27,333 nucleotides of DNA from Eubacteriaceae bacterium UBA1433 (GTDB taxonomy: Bacteria > Bacillota > Clostridia > Eubacteriales > UBA1433). The notes under the pieces are model-generated. The model was not told the origin of the DNA. It saw only the letters and a program-made list of their open reading frames with translations, and made no database searches. Of the stretch, positions 15,851-24,018 are shown piece after piece. Every line of letters starts with the position of its first letter. The first letter of the stretch is position 1. Position numbers and translations under genes: made by a program. The stretch is taken from NCBI GenBank assembly GCA_002329295.1, contig DCTT01000002.1, positions 1 to 27,333 of the forward strand, in the 5' to 3' direction.

Positions 15851-16477
15851 ATGGAACGACTGGAGAGAAAATTTGGAAAATATGCTATCAAAAACCTGAT
15901 GCTGCATATTATGATTTTAAATGCGATTATGTATGTGGTTGCCTATGTATTCAGGCAAAATGAAATCTTGTCCTATCTTGTTTTAAATCCGGATTTGGTA
16001 GTGAAAGGACAAATATGGCGCATTTTTACTTTTGTAATGGTGCCGCCTGCCACGTCCATTTTTTGGATTGTCTTTGTGTTGTATTTTTATTATTTCATCG
16101 GTTCGGGTTTGCAGTCAGCCTGGGGAGACTTTAAATTTAATGTTTATTATTTTCTCGGCGTGCTGCTTACAGCGGCTGTGTCTATGGTCAGTGGTGTGAC
16201 GGTAGACGGAACATTTTTAAATTTATCGCTGTTTTTTGGTTTTGCTACCCTTTATCCCAATATGCAGGTGTTATTATTTTTTATTTTGCCCATCAAAATA
16301 AAATACCTTGCTTACGTGTATGCTTTATCTAATCTGTATTTTTTTATCACAGGCAGCAACGCTGTTCGTGTGGTGATTATCGGATCGCTCCTGAACTTCT
16401 TTATATTTTTCGGCAAATCTCTATATCGTACTCTTCGCTATAAAATTCGCACATACAGAAAGCGCAATCGGTTTTAG
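15851..16477 (+). CDS. Rhomboid-fold membrane protein without protease residues
   Basis: A 208-aa protein with about six membrane segments (near 18-36, 57-85, 95-115, 121-147, 150-167 and 172-192) and a strongly basic tail TYRKRNRF. GQIWRIFTFVMVPP (53-66) matches the loop before helix 2 of rhomboid proteases (usually xxxWRLxT). The catalytic GxSG serine and the partner histidine are absent: the helix-4 region reads LFFGFATLYP. It is therefore best read as a catalytically inactive rhomboid relative, a class thought to bind or guide membrane clients. GAGGGATATT precedes ATG 15851. It is 78 nt upstream of tsaE on the same strand, so co-transcription is possible. Confidence 0.8.
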   Translation: MERLERKFGKYAIKNLMLHIMILNAIMYVVAYVFRQNEILSYLVLNPDLVVKGQIWRIFTFVMVPPATSIFWIVFVLYFYYFIGSGLQSAWGDFKFNVYYFLGVLLTAAVSMVSGVTVDGTFLNLSLFFGFATLYPNMQVLLFFILPIKIKYLAYVYALSNLYFFITGSNAVRVVIIGSLLNFFIFFGKSLYRTLRYKIRTYRKRNRF

Positions 16478-16503
16478 CAATGAATACAACAATCTGTGCT
16501 ATC

Positions 16504-16512
16504 TGTTACAAT
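16504..16512 (+). promoter_or_regulatory. Possible second promoter before tsaE
   Basis: TGTTACAAT (16504-16512) fits an extended -10 (TGn then TACAAT). No -35 is clear. It could supply tsaE separately from the rhomboid-like gene. Confidence 0.3.
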
Positions 16513-16555
16513 GTAGTTGGATCAAACAAATGCCATTCATAAAACGGAGAAGTTC

Positions 16556-16990
16556 ATGAAAACAATGTACAAATCTTCGTCGGAAGAAGATACACAACAA
16601 ATCGGGATGGAGCTTGCAAGCAATGCCAAGGCAGGAGATATCTTTGCGCTATACGGTTCTTTAGGCGCAGGAAAGACTGCCTTAGTCAAAGGAATGGCCA
16701 AGGAACTGAATGTGGCAGAAGGTGTAACCAGCCCCACTTTTACGATTATTAACGAATATAACGGCGACAAGCCACTGTATCATATGGATTTGTATCGCAT
16801 TGAAAGCGGGGAAGAACTTTTTCAAACAGGTTTTGAAGAATATTTACACGAAGAAGGAATTGTCGTAATAGAATGGCCTCAGGTGGCCTTATCGCTACTA
16901 AAGAACATTCCTCATTGGGAAATTAAAATAGAAATTTTAAGTGAATATAATCGTACAATAACCGTAACAGCGAAAGATGGTGTAAAATGA
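16556..16990 (+). CDS. tsaE: TsaE, ATPase of the t6A tRNA-modification complex
   Basis: A 144-aa P-loop ATPase of normal length. With TsaB and TsaD it makes N6-threonylcarbamoyladenosine at position 37 of ANN-reading tRNAs; its ATPase activity resets the complex between rounds. The Walker A motif is GSLGAGKT (34-41), followed by TSPTFTI (58-64), the HMDLYR element (76-81) and VVIEWP (103-108). I start at ATG 16556 because CGGAG lies 6 nt upstream; the open frame extends 13 codons further to TTG 16517 without a ribosome site. Its stop overlaps the tsaB start (ATGA), a sign of coupled translation. Confidence 0.96.
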   Translation: MKTMYKSSSEEDTQQIGMELASNAKAGDIFALYGSLGAGKTALVKGMAKELNVAEGVTSPTFTIINEYNGDKPLYHMDLYRIESGEELFQTGFEEYLHEEGIVVIEWPQVALSLLKNIPHWEIKIEILSEYNRTITVTAKDGVK

Positions 16991-17694
16991 AAATATTGGC
17001 GATTGACGCCTCTACCATTGCGGCATCAGCGGCTGTGGCGGAGGAAAAGAAACTGCATGGAGAAATCTTTACGGATTATAAGCTCAAACATTCCGAGAAA
17101 TTACTGATAATGGTGGATTCGTTGTTGAAGAATCTGCGAATGGATATCTGTGAGATGGATGCTTTTGCCGTATGCAACGGACCGGGTTCTTTTACCGGGT
17201 TACGGATTGCGCTTGCAACGACAAAGGGATTTGCAATGGCATTAAATAAACCGATTATTACCGTGTCAACCTTGGATTGCCTGGCGCATAGCGCTTTTCA
17301 TTTTGATCAATTTATTTGTCCCATATTGGATGCGCAGCGCAGTCAGGTATATGCGGCTCTCTATAAAAAAAGAGGAAACGTCCTTGAAAAAGTAATCGAT
17401 GAAGGCGCTTATGATATTTCGTCATGGATCAATCAACTCAAAGAAAAAACCGGGAATGAAAAAATATTGTTCTCGGGAGATGCAACATTGAAATATTTTG
17501 ATCGCTTTGCTCAGGGATTGCCGGGCAGTGCTTTGGTGGCAGAAGCAAGCATACGAATGCCCAAAGCATCCTATGCGGCAAAAATCGCATTGGAAAAAGC
17601 CCACAGAGGAGAAATCCAAGATGCCTATACGGCGATGCCCAATTATATCAGATTGCCTCAAGCAGAAGAAAACTTTAAGGAAAAGGAAAGATGA
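16987..17694 (+). CDS. tsaB: TsaB, t6A complex scaffold protein
   Basis: A 235-aa ASKHA-fold protein, a non-catalytic paralogue of TsaD that forms the TsaBD heterodimer. The N-terminus MKILAIDAST is the family's first strand and phosphate loop, and HSEKLL (35-40) and CNGPGSFTGLRIALATTKG (start CNGPGSFTGLR, residues 59-69) are its signatures. The start overlaps the tsaE stop as ATGA; the end overlaps a six-codon frame that leads into rimI. The full bacterial order tsaE-tsaB-rimI-tsaD is preserved, with one extra gene inserted before tsaD. Confidence 0.95.
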   Translation: MKILAIDASTIAASAAVAEEKKLHGEIFTDYKLKHSEKLLIMVDSLLKNLRMDICEMDAFAVCNGPGSFTGLRIALATTKGFAMALNKPIITVSTLDCLAHSAFHFDQFICPILDAQRSQVYAALYKKRGNVLEKVIDEGAYDISSWINQLKEKTGNEKILFSGDATLKYFDRFAQGLPGSALVAEASIRMPKASYAAKIALEKAHRGEIQDAYTAMPNYIRLPQAEENFKEKER

Positions 17695-17711
17695 AAACAG
17701 TAAAATGGTAG
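17691..17711 (+). CDS. Six-codon cistron MKTVKW linking tsaB and rimI
   Basis: ATG 17691 overlaps the tsaB stop (ATGA), and its own stop TAG (17709-17711) overlaps the rimI start (ATGGTAG). It has the only good ribosome site in the junction, AAGGAAAG at 17683-17690. The rimI ATG itself has none at normal distance. This layout would allow ribosomes leaving the mini-frame to restart at rimI. It is a reading of the sequence and has not been shown to be translated. Confidence 0.35.
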   Translation: MKTVKW

Positions 17712-18148
17712 AAGTGCAGTTTCGGAAAATGACACGTGACGATGTGGATGAAGTTTATGCCATTGAAACGGAAAACTTTTCTTATCCATGGGAGAAGGAA
17801 GCTTTTATAGAAGAATGTCAAAATGATATGGCTTATTACATTGTTGGAGTTGCGGAGAAAAAAGTCGTTGCTTACGGAGGCATGTGGCTTGTGCTCGACG
17901 AGGCCAATATAACCAACATTGCTGTCCGAAAAAAGTTTCAGTCACAAAAAATCGGGAAGAGACTTCTTGAAACGATGATAGAAACGGCAAAGAAGAGAAA
18001 AATAAAATATATGTTTTTAGAAGTACGACCAAGCAATGAAAGAGCTATTTTTTTGTATAAAAAAACAGGGTTTATACCTTGCGGAATTCGACCGGAATAT
18101 TACCCCGATAATAACGAAAATGCAGTTTTGATGATGAGGTTATTATAA
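17705..18148 (+). CDS. rimI: RimI, ribosomal protein S18 alanine N-acetyltransferase
   Basis: A 147-aa GNAT-family acetyltransferase that acetylates the N-terminal alanine of ribosomal protein S18 with acetyl-CoA. VQFRKMTRDDVDEVYAIE (start VQFRKMTRDD) is the first strand and helix, NITNIAVRKKFQ and SQKIGKRLL form the acetyl-CoA pyrophosphate loop (normal R/QxxGxG/A, here QSQKIG), and LEVRPSNERAIFLYKKTGF (start LEVRPSNERA) is the conserved C-terminal region. The open frame runs far upstream inside tsaB, but ATG 17705 is the first start that gives the normal N-terminus. The gene lies in its common place between tsaB and tsaD. Confidence 0.93.
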   Translation: MVEVQFRKMTRDDVDEVYAIETENFSYPWEKEAFIEECQNDMAYYIVGVAEKKVVAYGGMWLVLDEANITNIAVRKKFQSQKIGKRLLETMIETAKKRKIKYMFLEVRPSNERAIFLYKKTGFIPCGIRPEYYPDNNENAVLMMRLL

Positions 18149-19345
18149 ATGAAAAAAAAGTATTTGATATGGATTTGTATGATTTTTTTCTTTAGCGTAT
18201 GGATGAATTCTCTCATTGTTTTGGGAGCGTCTGCTGAATCAGCGCCGTCAAGGGACATTATGATAGAAAAAGGAGAAAATATATCCTCTGATCTTATCGG
18301 TATTTATGACAATGTTGATATAAAGGGCGAGCTACAAGGCAATTTATTTGCTTTATCAAACGGTGCAACATGCTTAGAAGGTCATGTGGAAGGCATGACT
18401 GCGCTGGCAACAGAAAAGGCAACGATAGCTGGCACAAACACAAAAGATTTGTTGATAGCTTCTCTGATTGCAGAATTTCGCGGGGCAGTCATTGAAGATG
18501 ACGTGCTGGTTTTGACAGCAACTTCAGCGCAAATCGATGAAAAAACAAAAATTATACAAGATGCTTATATCTTTTCTTCAGGCACGGTTGTTGTTGACGG
18601 CAGCGTTGGCGGAGATGTCTTTATTATGGCAAAAAATGTGGTTTTTAACGGAACCGCAGCAAAAAATGTAAAAATATATTCGGACGATATCCAAATCGGT
18701 TCCAAGGCTGTCATTGAAGGACAATTAATATATTATTCTGCATTAAATGCACGTGTTGACGACAATGCTTTTATCGCCGATGGCGCAGAACAGCGACCTC
18801 CGTTGGTAATTGCTTCTTCTCCAAAATCCGCTCTGTCTTTTTTAAATATAGGCAGTGTGGTGGCTGAAATTCTGTTTTTGGCTTTTCTGGCATGGATTAT
18901 CATGCGACTATGGCCGAATTTGTTACCTGCATCTTCCGTTGTGATTAAACAAAAACCCTTCGTTACATTTTTTGTCGGAATCGGTATCGTCATATTGCTG
19001 CTTATTTTATCTGTATTGTTGGCGATAACAGTAGTGATGATGGTTCCGAGCTTCTTTTTACTGGGTGTTTTTTTCTTCAGCATGTTGTTGTCGATTTTGC
19101 CGGTGGCCTATTTATTTTCCGCTTTATATCATTCAAAAACAATTATGCTTGGCACTTCGAAAAGAAAACATTTCGTCTCAATGCTTTTGGCTATTGCGCT
19201 TTTAGAGATATTTTCGATGATGCCTTTTATCGGCTTCGGTATTTCTATGTTGATTACAGGTTGGGGAGTGGGCAGTTTTGCCGTTTTGTTGCGTGAAAAC
19301 ATAAAGATGTCTGATAGGCAAAACGGAGGCAACATTGATGTGTAG
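18149..19345 (+). CDS. Exported bactofilin-like domain plus membrane domain protein
   Basis: A 398-aa membrane protein. Residues 1-30 form a signal-like hydrophobic start after KKK. Residues 40-215 are a series of short repeats such as NVDIKGELQGNL and VVVDGSVGGDVFIMAKNVVFNG (start VVVDGSVGGDV), the regular turn pattern of bactofilin-type (polymer-forming cytoskeletal) beta helices. Residues 225-380 carry four or five membrane segments, followed by a charged cytoplasmic tail. If the first segment is cleaved or spans once, the beta helix would face outside, unlike cytoplasmic bactofilins. The start codon follows the rimI stop directly, and the 3' end overlaps tsaD by 8 nt, so it is in the operon. 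Its function is unknown; envelope organisation is an inference. Confidence 0.8.
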   Translation: MKKKYLIWICMIFFFSVWMNSLIVLGASAESAPSRDIMIEKGENISSDLIGIYDNVDIKGELQGNLFALSNGATCLEGHVEGMTALATEKATIAGTNTKDLLIASLIAEFRGAVIEDDVLVLTATSAQIDEKTKIIQDAYIFSSGTVVVDGSVGGDVFIMAKNVVFNGTAAKNVKIYSDDIQIGSKAVIEGQLIYYSALNARVDDNAFIADGAEQRPPLVIASSPKSALSFLNIGSVVAEILFLAFLAWIIMRLWPNLLPASSVVIKQKPFVTFFVGIGIVILLLILSVLLAITVVMMVPSFFLLGVFFFSMLLSILPVAYLFSALYHSKTIMLGTSKRKHFVSMLLAIALLEIFSMMPFIGFGISMLITGWGVGSFAVLLRENIKMSDRQNGGNIDV

Positions 19346-20348
19346 TGTTAAAATATTAGGGATTGAGACATCTTGTGACGAGACATCGGTGGCTTTGGTG
19401 GAAAACGGGCGCAAAATTCTTGCCGAAAAAATATCGACACAAATCGAAATTCATAAACAATACGGCGGAGTAGTTCCCGAAATTGCATCCAGAAACCATT
19501 TGCAGTTGTTGCCCTTTGTAACACAGGCAGTGTTGGCGGAAGTAAAAACAGGCGTTGAGGATGTGGATGCAGTTGCGGTTACCTATGGTCCTGGATTGGT
19601 AGGTGCTTTATTGGTAGGACTTTCCTATGCCAAGGCGCTTGCTTATGCGGCAAAAATACCGTTGATTGGCGTGCATCATATCAAGGGTCATATTGCGGCT
19701 AATTATTTACGTTTTCCCGAGTTGGTGCCGCCTTTTTTATCTTTGGTGGTATCGGGCGGGCATACCAGTATTCTTTTAGTAAATGACTATTGCGACATTG
19801 TTTGTTTGGGAAAGACGATTGATGATGCGGCAGGGGAAGCCTATGACAAAGTAGCTCGAACGCTCGGATATGAGTATCCCGGCGGACCGATGATTGATAA
19901 ATTTGCCCGCAAGGGCAGGGGAGATGCCATTGATTTTCCGCGTATTATGTTGCAGGAAGGCAGTCTTGATTTTAGTTTCAGCGGCCTGAAGTCTGCTGTA
20001 TTAAACTACTTAAATTCAATGAAAATGAAGAATGAAGCCATATGTCCTGAAGATGTGAGTGCATCTTTTCAAGAGGCGCTTTTAGACGTGCTTTGTGCGA
20101 AAATTGATTTGGCGGCACAAAAAACAGGACAAAAAAAGATTGCGCTTTCCGGCGGTGTGGCATCAAACAGCCGCTTGCGTGAACGCATGGCAGAATTGGC
20201 AGCGGAAAAGGGGTATCGGCTTTATATTCCTGAACCGAAATATTGTACGGATAATGCAGCTATGATTGCTGCACAAGCATATTATGAATTGATGGACGGA
20301 AATATCAGCGATATCTACTTAAATGCCGTAGCTTCGTTGCCACTCTAA
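19338..20348 (+). CDS. tsaD: TsaD, t6A threonylcarbamoyltransferase subunit
   Basis: A 336-aa ASKHA enzyme of normal length that transfers the threonylcarbamoyl group from TC-AMP to A37 of tRNA. The N-terminus ILGIETSCDETS (6-17) is the family mark; the metal-binding histidines are His114 and His118 in HHIKGH, with Asp305 in CTDNAA; VSGGHTS (138-144) and SGGVASN (271-277) complete the active site. GGAGG (19325-19329) is 8 nt before ATG 19338, which decides against the TTG at 19335. The start overlaps the end of the bactofilin-like gene by 8 nt. It is the last gene of the operon, before a strong terminator. Confidence 0.97.
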   Translation: MCSVKILGIETSCDETSVALVENGRKILAEKISTQIEIHKQYGGVVPEIASRNHLQLLPFVTQAVLAEVKTGVEDVDAVAVTYGPGLVGALLVGLSYAKALAYAAKIPLIGVHHIKGHIAANYLRFPELVPPFLSLVVSGGHTSILLVNDYCDIVCLGKTIDDAAGEAYDKVARTLGYEYPGGPMIDKFARKGRGDAIDFPRIMLQEGSLDFSFSGLKSAVLNYLNSMKMKNEAICPEDVSASFQEALLDVLCAKIDLAAQKTGQKKIALSGGVASNSRLRERMAELAAEKGYRLYIPEPKYCTDNAAMIAAQAYYELMDGNISDIYLNAVASLPL

Positions 20349-20364
20349 CTATATTGATCGATCC

Positions 20365-20392
20365 ATCTCCCGCTTATGCGGGAGATTTTTTT
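20365..20392 (+). terminator. Terminator of the t6A operon
   Basis: A 9-bp GC-rich perfect stem (ATCTCCCGC, 20365-20373, with 20378-20386), TTAT loop, then T7. It lies 17 nt after the tsaD stop and marks the left boundary of the foreign-looking open frame. Confidence 0.93.
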
Positions 20393-23228
20393 GCAGGAAG
20401 TATTAGATCCGGTGCTTAGGAACCTTGCCTTTGGAGAGAAGAACGCAATAACGCTGTTTCCCGAAGGCGGAGCCTATAACTTTTTCATCGGGGCCGTGTC
20501 TGCAGGCGTGATGAACAGCGTTTCTTATACAAGCGGGGCAATAGCAGACAGAAAAAATGTCAATTATGATATTACATTGCCAAGCGGAACCGTGGTAACG
20601 TCTGACGCTATCAATAACGTAATGAACGCAAGAGAAAGCGATGCGGACAGGCTTTTGCTGGCCAAGTTGGGCGAAGAAATGACGCCTGAGCTGTTGGAGC
20701 GAGAAGTTTCAAAGATACAAAGCAGGGCGAATGTGGATATGGGCGGCAGGACATATGGGGATGTGATGAAAGAGGCGGCGGGGCTGGAAACATCTGCGGA
20801 ACGAATTGACCTGTACAGTGACATAATAAACAGTGAGGAATATGCGGCAAGTGTTGAAGCCTACAAGCAAAGTGGTGCGCAGCATTCGATTGAAAGGAAT
20901 GTAAAAGGTCTCTATGTACAGGCAGACAGAAAAGTATTGCACGGCGATGACCCTGTTCAATGGGAAAGTCAATTAGAGAATTTTATTAATGATAAGATTC
21001 GAAAAGGTGAAGATTTTAAATTCCTTACGCGTGATGGAAAAGATGTCTTGACTATTACAAAAGACACAGCGTGGAAGATGAAACATCGAAACGTTGTAAA
21101 TTTCCCAAAAATCGGGAAAGTCCCGATATCAGATTCTGCTTTTAAAGCAAAGTTAAATGCAGCAGGGCATGTAGACGAAATAGCGTCTATATCAAAAAAA
21201 ATATCTGAGAAAGAAAACAAGGGCAATAAGAGGCACGGAACGCTTTCCGATGTTAAAAAGTTTGATTATCGGCACGCTTATTTTATGGACAATGATGGTC
21301 AATATTATCGGGTGATAATCTCTGTTGCAAAGTCGTCTAATAGCGGTGACGTTATTTATAATATCGGCAGAATGGAAAAAGTTCCATTTCCAGTAAGGGG
21401 CTCAAAGGCCCAGGGTATAAAACCCCACATTGGAAATGAAACTTTTCTTGATAATAAAATACCACAACAAGACCAGAATGTCAAGCAAAAAGATAGCTTT
21501 GAAAAAGGCAAGGACGTTATCCGGCACCTTACAGCCGCAAGAATGGCGGCGGAATACGGCTTGCAAGTGAAGATAATAGACAATCCGAATAAAGATGTGC
21601 ATGGCTATGTTTCGGGCGATACCGTGTATTTGAACCGCAATTCCGACAAGTCTATTCTTGTAACAATGGTGCATGAATTGACGCATAAAACAGAAAACAC
21701 GAAGTTTTATAAAGAGATCCATACCGCAGCAATCAACTGGATGCATCAGACCGGCGTTGATATGAGCGCCTTTAGAGACAGGATTGCAGAGATCTATGCA
21801 GAAAACGGCATTGAGCTATCCGACAGCGGCATTGACTATGAGATTACAGCAAAGTTTATCGCGGATGTGGTGTTTGGCACGGAAGCGGAAGTTTTTAATT
21901 TTGTACACAGGAATCAGTCGTTGGCGCAAAAAATAAAAGGGTGGATTGATACTTTACTTGGCAGGAGCCCGGAAGATGTGAACTTGAAGATAGCGAAGCG
22001 CAATTTTGAAAAGGCGTTGATGGAAGTAAGAAGGCAGACAAGCACAGATAATGCAGACGTTCAATACTATATTGCGAAAGATGATAAGGGCAATGATATA
22101 TCGGTGATTGAACAGAATATTTTTGCCGGGAAAAAAGGTATTCCGCAGCATATAGTTGTTGCGGATCATATCCGGGAACATATTGGAGAAGTATATTCAA
22201 TTATGCAAGATGCCTCTGCAGTGTATCTCGGGGCGGACTTGCCCGGAGAATATACACAATCTAAATATACGCAAGTGCTAAAAAAAGCAAAAGACAGCAG
22301 GATACGAGGGAAAAACCAAGCGGTACAAAATTTAGGCGAATTGATTGAAATCGGCAGGAATATGCGATGGGAAGCAAACAAAAAGCCAAAGCACAAGCAA
22401 GATGCAAAATATGGTTGGTATAGATATGATACGAGTTTTGCAGTTCCGGTAAGAGATATCAAACAAAATCTATTACATTATAATGCTTTTGATGCAACGT
22501 TGTTGATTCGGCATAATGCAGACGGGAAAAAATATCTTTATGACCTGATCGACATAAAAAAAAGAGGGAAGCCGTTAACTTCAACCTTATTACAAAGGTC
22601 AGTTACAGTAGGTAATCAGATGATCACCTCAGCTACCTCTTTTCGTAGCACTAATATATCACAGCCAAAACAGAATGTCAATACACCAAAACAAAAAAAC
22701 AAGCAGGATATCGGCAGATCCTTTACCGAACTGGTAAAACAAGAGAGATTGACCGCAAAGGATATGAGGTTGCTGTCGCAGAAAGACAGCGCTCAAACAA
22801 AGACACCCAATCCGAAACAGAGCAACTTTGCCAAAAACATGGCGGGACAAAAGATTATCAGTGAAACCGGTACCTATGAAGCGCTTTCCAGTAAGGAATT
22901 GGTTTTTTATGACGGGATTACAAACAAGGAAACGTTGAAGGATGCACAGCAACGGCTGAGAGAAGGCGGCGAAGCGGAAGCGCTGCGCTGGTGGCAGACA
23001 GAAGATGCAGCAGCAAGTCATGACAGCGTGGTAGAGGGCATATTGCTAATGGAGCATTATGACAAGATGGGAGACTATGAAGGTGTTGTTGCTATTGCGG
23101 AACGACCTGATCTAAAACCTCCTATAAACAGAGGAAGATTCAATAAAAAACAGTATTGTTATTTAATCATCATGCTGTTTTTTCTGAAATTTCAACTTGT
23201 AAAAAGGACTGCTTGTTGCCGGTTTTAG
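20393..23228 (+). pseudogene. Fragment of a phage/mobile-element large polyvalent protein
   Basis: An open frame of over 900 codons that looks like an internal piece of a giant multi-domain protein of phages and conjugative elements. It is in frame from ATG 20376, but that ATG sits inside the tsaD terminator and has no ribosome site, so the real N-terminus is missing. Coordinates start just after the T-run. In the 20376 frame, residues 10-60 resemble the helical linker with a glycine-rich membrane-like patch; about 200-340 resemble a PBECR-type (Barnase/EndoU/colicin-like) nuclease domain; HELTH (433-437) is a zinc-protease HExxH; about 560-735 ends YDLIDIKKRGK like LPD3-type domains; and the tail is helical. 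The last recognisable family segment is DYEGVVAIAE near 23095; after about 23140 the frame reads through the lexA terminator by chance. Domain names are by pattern memory only. Confidence 0.7.
23145..23183 (-). terminator. Probable lexA terminator
   Basis: On the minus strand, AAAAAACAG (23183-23175) pairs with CTGTTTTTT (23153-23145) across a 21-nt loop, giving a 9-bp stem ending in T6 about 45 nt after the lexA stop. The large loop lowers confidence. It marks the right boundary of the polyvalent-protein fragment. Confidence 0.55.
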
Positions 23229-23858
23229 TTATAATTTGCGTATCACACCGGATACTTTGCCTAAAATAGAGACGTTACGGGATAAAATAGGCTCCATGGC
23301 TGCGTTTTCGGGTTGTAATCTCACATGATCTTTTTCCTTAAAAAATCTCTTGACTGTAGCTTCGTCGCCATCTACAAGCGCCACAACAATATCGCCGTTA
23401 TCCGCCGCCTGAGCTCGTTGTACCACAATATAATCTCCGTTGAAGATGCCGACTTCAATCATGCTGTCTCCTTTTACAGAAAGAATAAAGCATTCATGAT
23501 GTTTTGTGAAGTCGGCAGGAAGGGGAAAAGTGGATACGATGTTTTCTACTGCCAAAATCGGCTGACCCGCAGTAATTTGACCTACAATGGGCACATGCAC
23601 CGTTTCGCATTGATCGTAGGTGTTATCATTGTCGCCATAGTAGGGATCCATAATTTCAATGGCGCGGGGCTTTGCAGGATCTTTTTTGATATATCCTTTA
23701 TTTTCAAGTTTTGTAAGCTGTGAATGCACGGAAGAAGGGGAGCGTAGCCCTACGGCTTCACCGATTTCGCGCACGGAGGGAGGATAACCCTTTTGTCGCT
23801 GTTCTTTTTTCATAAATTCGAAAATTTCAAGTTGTTTCTTTGTTAAATCTTCATACAT
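23229..23858 (-). CDS. lexA: LexA, SOS repressor
   Basis: A 209-aa LexA of normal length. The N-terminal winged helix-turn-helix includes PPSVREIGEAVGLRSPSSVH (start PPSVREIGEAV, 26-36), which reads the operator. The C-terminal S24 peptidase-type domain has the Ala97-Gly98 self-cleavage bond in QITAGQP, the nucleophile Ser132 in GDSM and the general base Lys170 in ATVKRF, so RecA-triggered autocleavage should be intact. The start is ATG 23858, set by GAGGTGA 5 nt upstream; a GTG three codons earlier is in frame but overlaps that site. It is divergent from a yneA-like gene across three LexA boxes, the arrangement of Bacillus, and is probably autoregulated. Confidence 0.97.
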   Translation of the reverse strand: MYEDLTKKQLEIFEFMKKEQRQKGYPPSVREIGEAVGLRSPSSVHSQLTKLENKGYIKKDPAKPRAIEIMDPYYGDNDNTYDQCETVHVPIVGQITAGQPILAVENIVSTFPLPADFTKHHECFILSVKGDSMIEVGIFNGDYIVVQRAQAADNGDIVVALVDGDEATVKRFFKEKDHVRLQPENAAMEPILSRNVSILGKVSGVIRKL

Positions 23859-23876
23859 GCATATCACCTCAAATTC

Positions 23877-23904
23877 ATTATAACCTTTGATTATAAAAAG
23901 TCAA
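23877..23904 (-). promoter_or_regulatory. lexA promoter
   Basis: On the minus strand a -35 TTGACT (23904-23899) and a -10 TATAAT (23882-23877) are 16 nt apart. The first LexA box (23903-23914) overlaps the -35, as expected for autorepression. Confidence 0.75.
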
Positions 23905-23914
23905 ACATTTGTTC
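23903..23914. promoter_or_regulatory. LexA box A (one mismatch)
   Basis: AAACATTTGTTC differs by one base from the Firmicute LexA consensus GAAC-N4-GTTC and overlaps the lexA -35. Confidence 0.65.
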
Positions 23915-23924
23915 TAAAAAAACG

Positions 23925-23936
23925 GAACAAATGTTC
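23925..23936. promoter_or_regulatory. LexA box B
   Basis: GAACAAATGTTC is a perfect GAAC-N4-GTTC site and lies just upstream of the yneA-like -35. Confidence 0.9.
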
Positions 23937-23945
23937 GGTTTTTGC

Positions 23946-23973
23946 TTGACAATTCATTGTAATGGACTATAAT
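23946..23973 (+). promoter_or_regulatory. Promoter of the yneA-like gene
   Basis: A consensus -35 TTGACA (23946-23951) and a consensus -10 TATAAT (23968-23973) are 16 nt apart, flanked by LexA boxes B and C. It should be strong when LexA is removed. Confidence 0.88.
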
Positions 23974-23980
23974 GATAGTA

Positions 23981-23992
23981 GAACGTTTGTTC
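23981..23992. promoter_or_regulatory. LexA box C
   Basis: GAACGTTTGTTC is a perfect site over the expected transcription start of the yneA-like gene. Confidence 0.9.
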
Positions 23993-24018
23993 GATTGAAG
24001 ATATAGAGGTATATTGTC

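Noticed and set aside
17498..17704. N-terminal extension of rimI inside tsaB
   Set aside because: Out-of-frame reading of tsaB; RimI family proteins start near MVEVQFRKM.
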